64,000 nt of DNA, from the NCBI RefSeq assembly GCF_963169125.1, contig NC_084797.1:102263868-102327867 (forward strand), in the 5' to 3' direction. The translations under genes and the position numbers were made by a program. The stretch is from Humulus lupulus. Lineage: Eukaryota; Streptophyta; Magnoliopsida; Rosales; Cannabaceae. Of the stretch, positions 44,305 to 57,700 are shown piece after piece. The notes below the pieces were generated by a model. That model did not search any database. It was not told the DNA's origin and was given only the letters and a program-made list of their open reading frames with translations. Within the stretch, counting starts at the first letter, position 1; each line of letters opens with the position of its first letter.

Positions 44305-46769
44305 ATGATTTTGGACCGGAAGGATAAATTTCTACGGAATAAGACGATTCCGTTAGTTAAAGTGTTGTGGAGAAATAACAAGGTCGAGGAAGCGACCTAG
44401 GAGCTAGAGACAGTGATGTGGGATCAGTATCCCAAGCTATTCAGGTAAATTTCGAGGACAAAATTCTCAGTAGGAGGGGATAGTTGTAACGACCCAAAAT
44501 CACTAATAAGGCTTAAGGGCCATGATTAGTGTGCCGGGAGGGCATAATTGGTTTATGCATGAATTTATTAACTTAATGCATGATTATATGATAAGCATGC
44601 TAGTATGCTTATATGAATGTAAATGTGATTATATGCTATACTTGTGAGAACCACATTATCATGTGGGTAAAACTGCCGCATGCGATTTGAGACGATCCTA
44701 GGGAGCTAGTTAGCGGGAAAGTCACAACGAGGCTTAATACTTGACTTTGGGAAAGTCAAAGGGTATTTTAGGTATTGGATGGTTATTTAGGTTATCGGGT
44801 TATGGAAATAAATAATTTGAGATATATTTGAGGTTAGGAAGTCTAGGTGGGAATACTGGGGAATTTTACCATTTTGCCCTCGCGGACGTTTCCGGCACCC
44901 GAGCCCCGGGATTAACTTAATTGCCTAAGAATAGACTAAGTAAACACAGAATTCGGTGGAACATTAGGAACCGACCTTCTCTCCTTTTCTCTTTCTCTCT
45001 CAAAGGAAAACCACTAGAACCTAAGGAAAACTCAGCTGGAAACTCTGCGATTTGAGCTAGAGTTTTGAGGGATTAGCTCAGTTTTAGCAAAGGAATTCAA
45101 CCAGGACTGAGGTAAGGATTGAATCATACTTTTTGTTGTTGAAATTCTGTGGTTTTGATTGAGTTCTAAGTGGTTTTTGGGTTTTGAAATTAAAGACTAA
45201 ATTGAAGCTAGGAACTTGGGAGTTAGCTCAGTAATTGCTTAGAGAATTGATTCTGCAGTGAAGGTAAGCTCAAATTTATGATTTAATATTTGAATTATGA
45301 TGTTTTCATGGCTGGTTTTAGTGTTCTTGAGCCTTTGGGTTTCAGAGATTGAAGTGGGATTTTGATGAGTTTTTAGGCTAGGTTTTTGTTGGATTATGTT
45401 GCTGGAATCATGTTAGAAGTTTTGTGATAATTGAGTTATGGAATTAGGATGGTTTTGAGTGAGGTTTGAGAGTTAAAAATGGAGGTTTTTCTAGGTTCAA
45501 AGGGGTCGGGCCGCGGCATGGTTCTTGGTGAGCCGCAGCCCTGTGAAGCTGATGCATGCTGAGGAAGGAGGGCGGGCCGCGGCATGGGGCTTGTAGGGCC
45601 GCGGTCCGTGTCTGGTTTTGGGCATGGGGGAGCCTCTGGTTGGGGCCATGCCATGGCATGGGAGGCTTGAGCCGCGACCCTTAAGGGAATTTGGGATTTT
45701 AAGCATGATAATTTAACCTAGGGTGCTCGGGATCGAATCTATTACCGTGTTTGGTGGAATTCGATGTTCCGGAGACTAGAACCTTATTTAGAAGTCCTTT
45801 TACAATTATTAATGGTATCCCTTATCTTGGTTGTGAGTAGGTATAAGCTAGGGGCTCGGGAAATGAATCGTGCTCAAGAGGCATCTCGCGTAACCAGTAC
45901 ATTTGGAAACTAAAGGTAAGAAAACTGCACCCGGTTGTGGATTTATAATGGGACTAAGGGTTCCCTATTTTGTATGCTTTGTGAATGATGGTATTATGCC
46001 ATGTAAATAGTAAACAAACGGCCTAAGAGTGCCGAAGTTTACACTAGCGCACAGGGCATGGCTCAGCCACTGGTAGCTGAGGACAGCTTATTATGCACTA
46101 AGCTCGGCTTAAGCGGGCCGGAGTCAGTGGGATAAACAGAGGGTGCGACCTAAGGTGTCGACCCTGATTATTGTGTGATTTAATTGTTATTATTGATTGG
46201 TGGATTGTTATGTTGTATAGTTGGGTGTTGATTAGCTGAATCTTTGGTTGAATCTTCATGCTTTGTAATTATTGTGGTATGTTAAGTGTATAAACATGCT
46301 TAAGGGGTTATCCAAATGTTATTGTTGCTTGTTATATAATATGATATCTTTTCTTGCGGGGCCTTGGCTCACGAGTGCTTCGTGGTGCAGGTAAAGGCAA
46401 GGGCAAACTTGATCAGCCTTGATTTGGAGAGCTCTGAGAGCAGAATGTACATGATCAGCTGCTCAGCCGCCACGGTTGAGAGGGAGACAAGAGTAGGAGA
46501 ACCAGAAACGTCTGTTTTTCCCTTAGAGTGGCTAATGGTTGTTTGAACTCTAGAAATTTTGTAAACTGACTTTTGAACGTTGTTCCTTTTTGGGATCCCA
46601 TATGTAAAAATGTTTAGTTATATGAAATGTACCTTTTGAGACCGAAACCCTTTTAACCCTAGTTCATTAGTGGTTTCTGTATCACGTTTTTCACTGAATG
46701 ACTTGATTAGCAAGTCCTGCACCTATATAAGTACACAATGTAGTGGTCTTGGCTATACAGGGCGTTACA
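44305..46769 (+). mobile_element. Del/Tekay chromovirus 3' fragment with 3' LTR
   Basis: The fragment begins inside the chromodomain (MILDRKDKFLRNKTIPLVKV, broken by a stop before ELE) and runs to the pol end near 44450. A polypurine stretch (TAGGAGGGGATAG) follows, then a 2285-bp LTR (44485-46769) starting TGTAACGACCC and ending GGCGTTACA. The LTR is close to the solo LTR at 20878-23158. This copy ties that LTR family to Tekay pol. The rest of the element is missing. It abuts Tat2 on the left and the outer solo LTR on the right. Confidence 0.85.
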
Positions 46770-49130
46770 AGGTGACTACATCGTCACATGGCTAAGGGTA
46801 CGGAACCCACACTAGTGACTCTATGGTCGCTCATTTGGTTTACATTAGTGACTCGCTCATCAGTTACTCATCTGGTTAAGCTAGTGACTCAGTCACTCAT
46901 TTGTGAAGGGTGCGGAACCCGCATTAGTAATTTACACATCTGTTACTCATTTTTTGTGTGGCTATAAGCTCTGGATGATTATCATGATCATCATTTGATA
47001 TTATATACATGCAGTAATGAGTTTTCTTGCTGGGCTTTGGCTCACAGGTGCTATGTGGTGCAGGTAAAGGGAAAGAAAAGCTCACCCAGCCTTGAGAGGA
47101 GAGCTTAGGTGGTGATGGGTACATATGCGATTGCTTGACCACCACGGCCAAGGAGTTTCTCGGAGGAACTAGGAGGTTAACCCTATTATTGCCGCTTAGG
47201 TCGGCGGGTTGTAAATTTTACACTGTAATGGCCATTTTGTATTGTAAATAACTTGTAAACGATTTTATGGCTCATGAACAGTTTTATGTTTTAAATAAAA
47301 TATATCATTTCCTTTTTGATTAGTTTTTCACCTTAACCTGTTAATAACACCTAGATGCACATTTATAACCAAAGAACTCAATTAGCGAGTTAAGCACGGT
47401 TCAAAGCTCATAGTAATGGTCTTGGAGTAACTAGGGTGTTACATTCAGTTTCTCTAACCCTTGTATCATTTCTATCGCAGGGTATCACCAAGAAACTGAA
47501 CCGATCTTCAAATTTCTTCACAACCTTCCAAAGTATCCTTAGAATCACCTAGACTAGAGTGGACAATTCTCAACACATGAGATAGATACAGAGAGAGAAG
47601 AAGAGAAGAGAATATAGAGGCTTAGAAAATGAGTTTTGTTGTGGAGAAAGTCTAAAACCCTAAAACATCAAAACTAGATCTTCTGATCATCTCTTTTCAA
47701 CTCTCACTTAGCATTCATTTTATAGGATCAATTAGGTCACTTATTTAATTAAAATATCAATAAAATAATTGGTAATATCAGCCATTAGGTCGAAATTATC
47801 ATGGGCTTTAGGCCTGTGAAATTTCTCATTTAATTATAAGCCCGTTGGATTTAAAATCAAGGCTCGTATTATTTTCTATTGATTAATTAATTAAATAATT
47901 ATTTAAATCCTTCATCAAATTAATTATTTATAATTTGAACCTTGATTTAAACTTATTTATTAATTTATACACCAATCTATCTTAATTAATAAATCTGCCG
48001 TAAAATCTATTTTCTTCTCTAAATTGCATAACTATGTAAAACTATCCAAAATTGGTCTGATCAACTTTGATAATTCTAATTGATAATTGAATCAATTAAT
48101 TGAGACTATCTAGATGATTTTATCCAAGGTACTGTGGGGGCCATGGGCCTATGAAATCAAGCTCCAATAAATTATCATAAATTTAGAAACTTTTTACTTC
48201 CTCGTGACTCCACTAAAGACTCAGAATTGCACTCTTGAATTCATAGAACGCTCTATAAGCAATATAGATACGTTATTAGTTATCCATTGTTACAACCATA
48301 ATAATCACTCAATCCTCTATAGACGGTCTACAATGAGATGTGACTAAAATATCGTTTTACCCCTCATTGTGTTTTATCCTTAAAACACTTAGTTCCTTGT
48401 AAATGATATTTCAGTAAACTAATATTAATTACTGAAATGAGATCTTTATCATTTAGCACCTTGAACCAAACTAAAAGGAAACCATCGTTTCACTTCTTCA
48501 TCAGAAGCTATAGATGTTCATATATATGATTAACACTCCAACTCAATTATACTACCGAGTTCCCAAGATGTAAGTATGGGCTAGTCCGTAGAGTAAGCTG
48601 GTAATGAACAAGTCAAAGAACTCAAATAATACAATCAGTTAGAATACTAACTACTCAGAATTGAGATTGAATTGACCTATGGTCAACTATATGATATGAC
48701 TAGAATAAATAATAATGGTATGTTTTACTTATCTTATCTACTGTCAATATCGGTCCAGTCTGATGTAACAAATACATCCGATCTTATCTACTTTGCTAAT
48801 GTTCTGGAAAGAACATAACACTACAATATGTAAGTAGATTAAATCGTATATTGGCAAGTCAGTGTAAATCTTGTGCATTGATTAATCTTAGGACTAAGTT
48901 ATTTTTTAACATAAATAATCATATTTATATTCCACTATGATTACGTCACTATAAATATGATTAGCTATATGCTCGGGATTTAATAAAAAATTATATTAAA
49001 CAAATAATCATGAAAATAAAACATGTGAGCAAAGTGATTGACCAAGTCAAAAATGATTTCTATTCTTTTATTGATAATAAAATGAGATTACAAAGAAATT
49101 GAGTTTTAATTAGGACATAAAACCCCAACA

Positions 49131-50265
49131 TATACACCCCTTTAAGGATTCTTAGCTACCTCAGTTATCAACTTTTAGAACACTTATGCCTCTGGTGAGG
49201 TTGATAAGAGTTTGGCGATTACCCAAATTTTTATTTGAGGAACCTCGATGGTGGAATATAAAGTTCATTAAGCAGATATTTTGGGGATTGATAGTAGCCT
49301 AATCGTTAATATTCCATTGAGTTTTCACAACATGGGCGATAGAGTATTTTGGCATTTTGATCAAAATGGTCATTATAATGTTCGCTCCGGCTATAAAGCG
49401 ATTATGAATGCTGACCATGATCGGTCCTCCTCTTCTTTGGATACTCTACTGAGGTAGTGGAGATATATGTGGGGTTTAAATATCCTGTCAAAGATAAAGT
49501 TGTTTATATGGCGTGCCTACCTTAGTACTTTTCCCATGTCGTAGACACTCAACTCAAGAGGTATCACTGTGTCTTTGAGATGCTTTTGTTGTGGTGAACA
49601 GGTTGAGTCTTTATCCCATTCATTGTTCTCTTGTCCTTTTTCTTTGGAATGTTGGGCACTCACACCATGGTGGGAGTCAATCTTAGGTTAGGGTCAATTG
49701 TATTTTGACACTGCTTCATTGGACATGTTTTCACAACTTTCTTTGGAAGATTTTAAGGTTTATACATATATGTTGTCGCACTTATGGTTTGAGTGCAACA
49801 AAATCAAACAAGGTAAGTGTAGTCATGACCCAAAGGGGGTTTGTGATTATACTCTGCTAAAGGACCATAATAGACTGTGCATTGGTGGGAATAATGTGGT
49901 TGTTACTTCAACTTAAGGACCATTACGTTTTGGCACGTAGACACATAATCGAATATGGAAATCGTCCAATAGTGTGTGCTTCAAATAAAACGTGGGATGT
50001 TGCCCTTTGTGTCCATTAGGGTCTTATTGGTGTGAGTGTCGTGGTGCGAGATGAGTTTGGCCACGTTATTCTGTTCCACTCTGTTAACTTCTACTCCTCT
50101 TGGTCTCCATATACAGCAAAGCTGTTGGCCTGTTTAGAGGAACTAAAATGGTATCACCGTGAGAATATAGTGATGCATTGCTGGGAAAGTAATTACCGAA
50201 ATGCCAAGCAACATGCAATGCACGCTTGCTTAGTTATATTAATAGAATTTATTAATTATTTTTAG
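49131..50265 (+). pseudogene. LINE fragment, right part: zf-RVT and RNase H domains
   Basis: This continues the LINE. Pieces read DRVFWHFDQNGHYNVRSGYK, then a zinc-binding zf-RVT segment (KIKLFIWRAYLSTFPM, LRCFCCGEQVESLSHSLFSC), then an RNase H-like end (SVVVRDEFGHVILFHSVNFY, YTAKLLACLEELKW). Several stops and frameshifts show it is long dead. The TATAC at 49131-49135 partly duplicates TATAT at 30320-30324. Confidence 0.72.
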
Positions 50266-50387
50266 TAAACTTGTATCTTTGTTATATAAATTTCAAATAA
50301 ATAAACAATATTATATATAAAAGAATGACATAAACATATTAAGAGAAAAATAAAACTAAAACAGTGTTTATGATTGTTTTTTAAATT

Positions 50388-51032
50388 TCTTCTATATAAT
50401 AAGTGTGTAGATAACGGAAATTCTTGGTTTTAACGGTTTTTTATTTTTTTAATGTTAACTTTAACGGAATATTCTTATATTAAACAGTAGTTTGTAAACA
50501 CTTAAACTTAAATAAATAATTAATTTTTTTTAAATAAGATATTTTTAAGATATTTTACAATAATAATTATTTAAAAATAATAAATAATCAAATAAATTAA
50601 AATAATATATTTTAGAGATATTTTTAAATGATAATTATTTAATAATAATAAAATCATATGTTTTATAACTTAAATAAAATTTAATTAAACTCAAACTCAC
50701 TTATTAGAATAATATCATATTAAACATATAATATAATCTACTGTCAATTAGCAACAAATTTTTTTTTTTTAAACTAGCAAGAAACTTAAATTTAAAATCT
50801 ACTTATAATGTTTAATATTACGTTAAACATATAATATATAATCTCTTGTTGTCACTTCCAAATTAAAAAACTAGAACAAACATAAACTTAACAAAAATAA
50901 ATAAATTATTTAATTAAAATATGATATTTATTTGAAATTTATATGACATTAATATAAATTCAATAAAAATAATTAATAAATTCTACAAATAAAACTAAGC
51001 AAACGTGCATATTGCACGTTACTTGTATATAG
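50388..51032 (+). mobile_element. Candidate non-autonomous Helitron
   Basis: The 5' end TCTTCTATATAATAAGTGTG, followed by AGATAACGG and TTTAACGG segments, resembles plant Helitron left ends. The right end has a hairpin (ACGTGC...GCACGT at 51003-51019) about 12 bp before TATAG. The interior is AT-rich with no coding. The expected A/T flanks and CTRR end are imperfect. Confidence 0.4.
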
Positions 51033-51096
51033 TATGTATATAATATGATAACTTTTTTAAACATAAATGATAATTTTTTTAATAAAAATTAAGATT

Positions 51097-51372
51097 ATGT
51101 ATTATGTATTATTATTATAATGATATTTTATAATATTTAAATTTATATTAATATAAATTTTAAATATCTAGTTTTGTATTATATATTATTATAATATTTG
51201 AATTCATATTAATATAATTATTATATATCTAGTGATTTTGTATTATATATTATTATAATAATTTTGTTTTATAATATTTGAATTTGAATTTATATTAATA
51301 TAATTATTATATTTGTAGCTTTATATTAAATATTATTATAATAATAATATTTGAATTTAAATTTATACAATA
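51097..51372. repeat. AT-rich imperfect tandem repeat
   Basis: Three to four degenerate units of about 65-85 bp share TATTATATATTATTATAATA, TTTGAATTTATATTAATATA and a TATATCTAG-type end. Nothing else is recognised between 51033 and about 51560. Confidence 0.55.
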
Positions 51373-51559
51373 TCTATTTTTGATTAGTTTTAAATATATA
51401 TTCTGCTAAATAATTAAAAAATTTTGTTAAATATTTATAATATTTCATTAAAGTTAACCAAATAAACGGCTAAAATAAAAAAAACATGGATTGAAAACTG
51501 AGGTGAACAACAAAATCCAGTCACTACGGCAGGTCGTTGTTTATGGAAGGGTTTTTTGT

Positions 51560-51751
51560 CGTTCGTTAGTTTGAGTAAACGTGTCAGATAATAATAGAGG
51601 AGGCTTGGAGTCAACATGGAGTCAACTATATGAACACACCTCTCTTCGTAAACAAAAACAATTTGTCCCCGCCGTTTGAGCTTTGGGTCCCTAAACTAAA
51701 TCGAGCAAAGTAAACGCCGTCAAAATTTCGCAAACTCTACTTGCTTCATCA
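51560..51751 (+). promoter_or_regulatory. Promoter and 5' UTR region of the zinc-finger gene
   Basis: Base composition rises here from the AT-rich flank. CTATATGAA (about 51626) is a possible TATA box about 125 bp upstream of the ATG. The 5' UTR is inferred, as no transcript evidence is available. Confidence 0.4.
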
Positions 51752-54700
51752 ATGGCTTCTGCTAATGTCGTTAACACTTCTTCTTCTTTCCACTTTTGTT
51801 TATATGAACTCTTCCGTTCTTCTGAAGTTTTTAAATTGAACTTCTATACTTCTTCTGCATGGCTTTTTTATTTTTTCAAGAGAATATTATTTAGGTTAAG
51901 CGAATTTAAATCATTTTTCTGAAAATTTGTTGTTTCGAATATTTGCAGGTGGACAATCGGGGCTCCTTCGGGTCAAAACGCTCTCGCAATGATGGTAATC
52001 TTATTTTTTTTAAAAGAATATATATATTTATTATCTTTTGTGCACTATTCTTTTTTTTAATTTTCGTGTCAATTACTAAATTTTATCTGTAATTCTCTTT
52101 CTGTTAATGCGTGTTTTATTTCTACATACAAGAGGAATTGACAATATTATCATAGAGATGAATGTTAAATACGGTTGCTATGTTGGCTTTAGTTTTTATT
52201 ATTTTGAGTTATGTTGCTTTCTGTTATGAATGTTTGGAACAGTCGCTATGTTGGCTCTAATTTGTTTTATTCTGTGTTGAGTTGTTTTATGTTATTTTGG
52301 GGTCCCATTTTCAGAATTGTTTGATTTCGAATTTGACCTTGATTCTCCAGTCTTAACTACATTACAATATAGGGTTTTAATCTATTTGTGGTTCCTTTCT
52401 ATGGTAAATGTATCACCAAGATTTTGTCTTTTATACATTCTGTCTTATTTCCTAAAGTTGGAGCCCATTGCATTTTAGACGCTCGGAGTGATGGAGATTG
52501 GACTTGTCCTGAATGTGGAAATATTAACTTTGGATTTAGAACGGTTTGCAACCGCGCAAAATGTGCTGCTCCTCGTCCTCCAGTATTGCCAAGTGTGAGT
52601 AATTGAATAATTTTGATGTATTCTTTTATATTTTGTAGATTGCAATGCATGTGTAGGAAATCAAGCTAGTAATTGGTTGTCAGATGTTGACGGCAAGCCA
52701 TTTATGTTTTCAATTATTTTTCAGCTTCCTAGGAATTCCTATTTATTGTATTTATTTTTGAATATGACGGGTCTTAGTTGTTTGTTGTATATATAGCCTA
52801 GTTTTATGTTTTAAAAGATAGAAATTACATAAATAAAAATAATTTCTCTCATATTATTTTCTTCATGGTATCATAGCAATAGTCTTCAGCCCTCTCTTAA
52901 AAATTTAGGGTTTGGTATTCTTGAGGTTCAATCTTATAAAACCATTTTCGAGTGTTATTGTATTCTCACCTTCGGCCCATGGAGATTGCCCAGCTTCCGA
53001 TGGGCGAACCCCCGAACTTTGGTGCCCAACAAAGTCGCGTGTGAGCCACACGCTCCTCTGCCAGCTACGCCATGCGTCGGCACGTGTAGGCGCATGACTG
53101 CCTCTGACGACCTCTTTTTCTGGCGTCTTCCTCCTCGGCGTCTTCCTCGTCTCCGACGCACCACTCATCCGTGCTCCTTTGCCTTGTCTCTGCTGGTATT
53201 TCTCTATGGCAGCACAAAGCTCTTCACAATATTTCTCTTTAGTTGCACAACAAAGCAACACTCGTGCACTCTAGGTTATTCAAATCGCTATACCCATTGG
53301 ATTGTGGATTCTGGTGCTTCAGACCACATGACAGGTGATAGATCACTATTTTCATTTTTTTGCAAATGCTCCAAAGATAGCACTGTCCGCATAGCAGATG
53401 GCTTCTGTTCGAGAATAGACAGAATTGGGACACATAGTAGATGGCTTATGTTCGAGAATAGACGGAATTGGGACCATAACAATCACACCAAGTCTTGTTT
53501 TAAATTCTGTTCTTTACGTTCCCAACCTTGATTGTAATTTAATCTCAGTGAGCAAACTGAATAGAGATCTAAGTTTACTGCTAATTTTTGTGTTTTCAGG
53601 ATGTGGAATCGGGGATGATGATTAGCTAGGCTGAGTTCAATAAGGGCTTGTATTTGCTAAAAATTAAAATCCTTTCTAACCATGGAAATCATTGTTGTCT
53701 CTCTCTCTCAGTGTCAATCTCTTACATCAGTAAACCAGTCCAACAAAATCAGCACAAGCACATTATGGCATTACTGTCTAAGTCATCCAAATTTCGTGCA
53801 CCTCAAACACTTATTCCCATCCCTATTTGTCAATATAAACCCTCAGTCTCTCCAGTGTGATATTTGGCAATTTTTTAAGCACTCTCGTCACTCTATTGCC
53901 CCAAGACCTCATCAACCCTCTCATCCCTTCTCACTCAGTCACGAGGATATTTGGGGACCATCCAAAATTCAGAATATCAGTGGGACACATTGGTTTTTGT
54001 TACTAGTTGACGATCATAGCCGCTCAAGTTGGACATTCCTCATGAAAGAAAAGTATGAAACAAATCAGATTTTCCAAAACTTTCACAAAATGATTCAAAC
54101 CCAATTTCAAACAAACATTCAGGTATTAAAATCCGACAATGCTCGTGACTTCTTCAATTTTGTCCTGGGACCATATTTGCATTCGCATGAGATTATTCAT
54201 CAAAGTTCTTGCGTCGACACACCACAACAAAATGGTGTGGCCGAACGCAAAATTCGTCATTTACTTGAGGTAGCTCGATCATTACTTTTTTCATCTCATG
54301 TTCCAAAAAGATTTTGGGGTGAAGCTGTCCTCACAGCCACCTATCTCATAAATAGAATGTCCTCACAGCCACCTATCTCATAAATAGAATGTCATCACGA
54401 GTCCTAAAGTTCAAAACTCCGCTGCAAATCCTTCTTGAATCATATCCTCACATCTTGTCTCAAATTCCCCTTTCCTGTCTTTGTCTGTGTTGCATTTGTC
54501 CATGTTCACTTCTCACACCGAAGCAAACTCGATGCCATGTGTCCTTGGCTACTCATCCAATAAAAAAGGCTACAAATGCTACTGTCCAATTTCCAAAAAG
54601 TTGTTCCACTCCATAGATGTCACTTTCTTTGAAGATTAGTCTTATTACACCAATTCTACAATTCCAGGGGAGAACCATAGTTAGGAATTGCAAAATTGGG

Positions 54701-57700
54701 ACTTTCAGTTGAATCACATGAGCCAAGAAATTCTCATCCAATCTCTTAAAGGCCTATTCACATTCCTAGCAAAGAGGTCCTACCTCAACATTTAGCCAAA
54801 TCCAATGAGCCAAGAACTCCTCATCCAATCTCTCCAAGTCCTGTCCCATCCCAAGCAAAGAGATCCAGATTTACTCAAGGAGAAAGAAACAACTAGTAAG
54901 CATTGGGCAAGCCACTACACAAACTCAGCAAGGTCAAGAATATGATCCGATCTCATTCATCCTTGAAAAAACACCGGAAGACGCTAGACCTAAACCTATT
55001 ATGGAAGAAAATGTGTTAGATGATCTGAACATCCCCATTGCTCACAGAAAAGGGGTGCGCTCTTGCACTCAACATCCCATTCACAATTATCTGAGTTACT
55101 CAAGCCTATCTCCTACATATAGAGCCTTTATCACCTCGTTGGACCAAGTTCAGGTTCCCACATCGGTCCAGGAAGCCCTACAGATTCCTGATTGGAAGGT
55201 TGCCAATGGAAGAACTTAGAGAACTTGATAAGAATGAAACATGGATCCTCATAGATCTACCTCTTGGCAAACGCACAGTTGGCTACAAATGGATCTTCTC
55301 AATCAAGCATAAGGCGGATGGAAGCATTGAAAGATTCAAGGCCCGCTTAGAGGCCAAAGGGTTCACTCATTCCTATGGCATTGATTACCAAGAGACTTTT
55401 TGTAAAAATGGTGAGGAAAAGATCACATTTCTTTCAGTATTTTATTTCTGTGATACAAATTTACAACCTAGGGCTAGTATTATATAAGCTATACACTAAT
55501 CACAACTTTAATTACAGAATACTAAACAATCCCTATAAATGAGGGAACTAGAAAGTCACACCCTTTGATTTCCATAATTGTCAACACTCCCCCTCAAGCT
55601 GGACTATAGATATTGATGAGTCCAAGCTTGTTTATTAGGAAATCAAATACCTGTTAGATAACCCTTTTGTGAGAATATCAGCCAGCTGATGATCTGTTTG
55701 GACATATTTAATGCTGATAATTCCTCCATCATTCTTCTCCTGAATAAAATGACGATCCACTTCAACGTGTTTAGTTTTGTCATGATGTATAGGGTTATGG
55801 GCAATACTAATGGTAGATTGGCTATCGCAATAAAGCTGAATAGGGGCTTTATATTCAATCTTCAACTCCTCTAATAGGCATTTGATCCCTATTGCTTCAC
55901 ACTCCATGGGCCATGACTCTATATTCTACTTCTGCATTGCTTCTAGCAACCACTGTTTGCTTCTTACTTCGCTATGTTACCACATTCACCCATACCATTG
56001 TGCAATATCCAGATGTAGACTTTCTATCATCAATTGAGCTAGCCCAGTCTGCATCTGTGAACACTTCAACTTTCCTTTCAGTTGTCTTTTGGAAGAAAAG
56101 ATTTTTTCCTGGAGTTTGCTTAAAATACCTTAGAATTCTATATACTGCATTGAGATGTCCTTGACATGAATCATGCATATATTGACTGACAAGACTTACT
56201 GCGAAGGTAATATCTGGTCTGGTGTGTGAGAGGTAGATTAGCTTTTCTACTAGCTATTGATACCTTCTTTTATCAACTGGATTTCTTTCAAACATCCTCT
56301 TTTTGTCTCCGAGCTCAATTAGAGTTTTGCTTGGCTTACTTCCAAGCATACCTGTCTCTTTTAGAAGATCAAGAGTATATTTTCTTTGGGACGCAGAAAT
56401 AACCTTCTTGCTTCTAGCAAATTCCATCCCTAGAAAATACTTGAGTGAACTGAGATTCTTGACTTCGAACTCTTTTGCCAACATTTCTTTGATCAAATTC
56501 ATTTCTTCATTGTTGTTACCAATGATAATTATGTCATCAACATACACAATTAACACTGACATTTTTCCCTTCTTGAAGTGTTTAATAAACAGAGTATGAT
56601 CAGTCTGACCTTGCATGTATCCAAGTCCCTTGACTGCTTTCAGGAAACGGTTGAACCATGCTCAAGGAGATTGTTTCAAGCCATGTAGAGACTTGTTCAG
56701 CTTGCAGACTTTAGTTGTATTGGGAGGATTTTCAAAACTTGGGGGTTGACTCATATATACTTCTTCTAAATCACCATTCAAGAATGCATTCTTCACATCA
56801 GGCTGATGCAACTCCCAATCCAGGTTCACTGCAAGTGAGAGTAGTACTCTAACAGGGTTGAGTTTGGCAACTGGAGTGAAAGTTTCTGTGTAATCAATTC
56901 CGTAGATTTGAGAAAAACCCTTGGCAACTAACCGAGCTTTGTACCCCTCAATAGATCCGCTAGCATCGTATTTGACAGTAAACACCCATTTGCACCCTAT
57001 CACCCTCTTTCCAGGTGGCATTTCCACTAATTTCCAAGTTCCATTCTGTTCGAGTGCTCTCATCTCTTCAAGGACTGCTGATTTCTATTGAGTACCAAGT
57101 GTTTCATCAATATTCTTGGGAATCACAATATCTGACAAACTAGAGGTAAAAGATTTAAATGGCGATGAAAATTTTGAATAAGAAATAAATTGTGAAATAG
57201 GGTGTTGAGTGCAAGTTCTAGTTCCCTTTCTCAATGCAATAGGAATATCTAAATCAGAAGGAGGTTTAGAGGGTAGAGGACCTGGATCTTTTGAAAGTAG
57301 TGAATCTACCTCCGGATTGGGCTCTTGACTGTGATGGAGATTCGTCATTTGTTTATTCCTTCTGGAGTATACCCGTAGTTCTTTATGTTGGTCTTGAGGA
57401 GAAGAAGTTCTATCGTTGTGAGAGGGTTGATGTTCAGGCTTAGAAGAAGATTAAGGAGTGATTTCAGGCTCTGGAGAAGAGACAGGAGTGATTTTAGGAT
57501 CTGAAGAGAGAGAGGAGGGGATAGAGGCAATTCTAATTCCCACGACCATTAAGCTTCTTGCTCGTGATGATTATGATTCTCCCCCTGAAGCGAGGTGGGA
57601 GTGAAGTAAGGAGTATTTCGAAGAAGGTGACATCACGTGAGGTATAGGATTTTCTGGTGAGAGGACAATAGCATTGATAGCCTTTCTGTGTAGAAGAATA

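Larger units (their letters stand above)
30490..47443 (+). repeat. Chromovirus-type solo LTR (outer), split by two nests
   Basis: Its own pieces are 30490-30823, 33135-34359 and 46770-47443 (about 2.2 kb). It starts TGTAATGCCCC and ends GGGTGTTACA, flanked by TTCAG on both sides (30485-30489, 47444-47448). It contains the conserved GGTGCAGGTAAAGG block near 47058 and a GC-rich inverted repeat at 33795-33830. No genes. Confidence 0.85.
30325..49130. mobile_element. Solo LTR (TGTTGGG...CCCAACA) split by nested insertions
   Basis: Its own sequence is 30325-30489 plus 47449-49130, about 1.85 kb, with inverted ends TGTTGGG and CCCAACA. It interrupts the LINE with a 5-bp duplication differing at one base (TATAT/TATAC). 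No internal coding is present, so a solo LTR is the simplest reading, probably copia-type and minus (TGTTGGGGTTTTATG start). I could not confirm the family. The 47449-49130 part is AT-rich and gene-free. Confidence 0.6.

Noticed and set aside
52986..53290. Copia gag N-terminal protein
   Set aside because: The frame is open but shows no gag or zinc-knuckle motif. It seems to be leader or rearranged sequence before protease.
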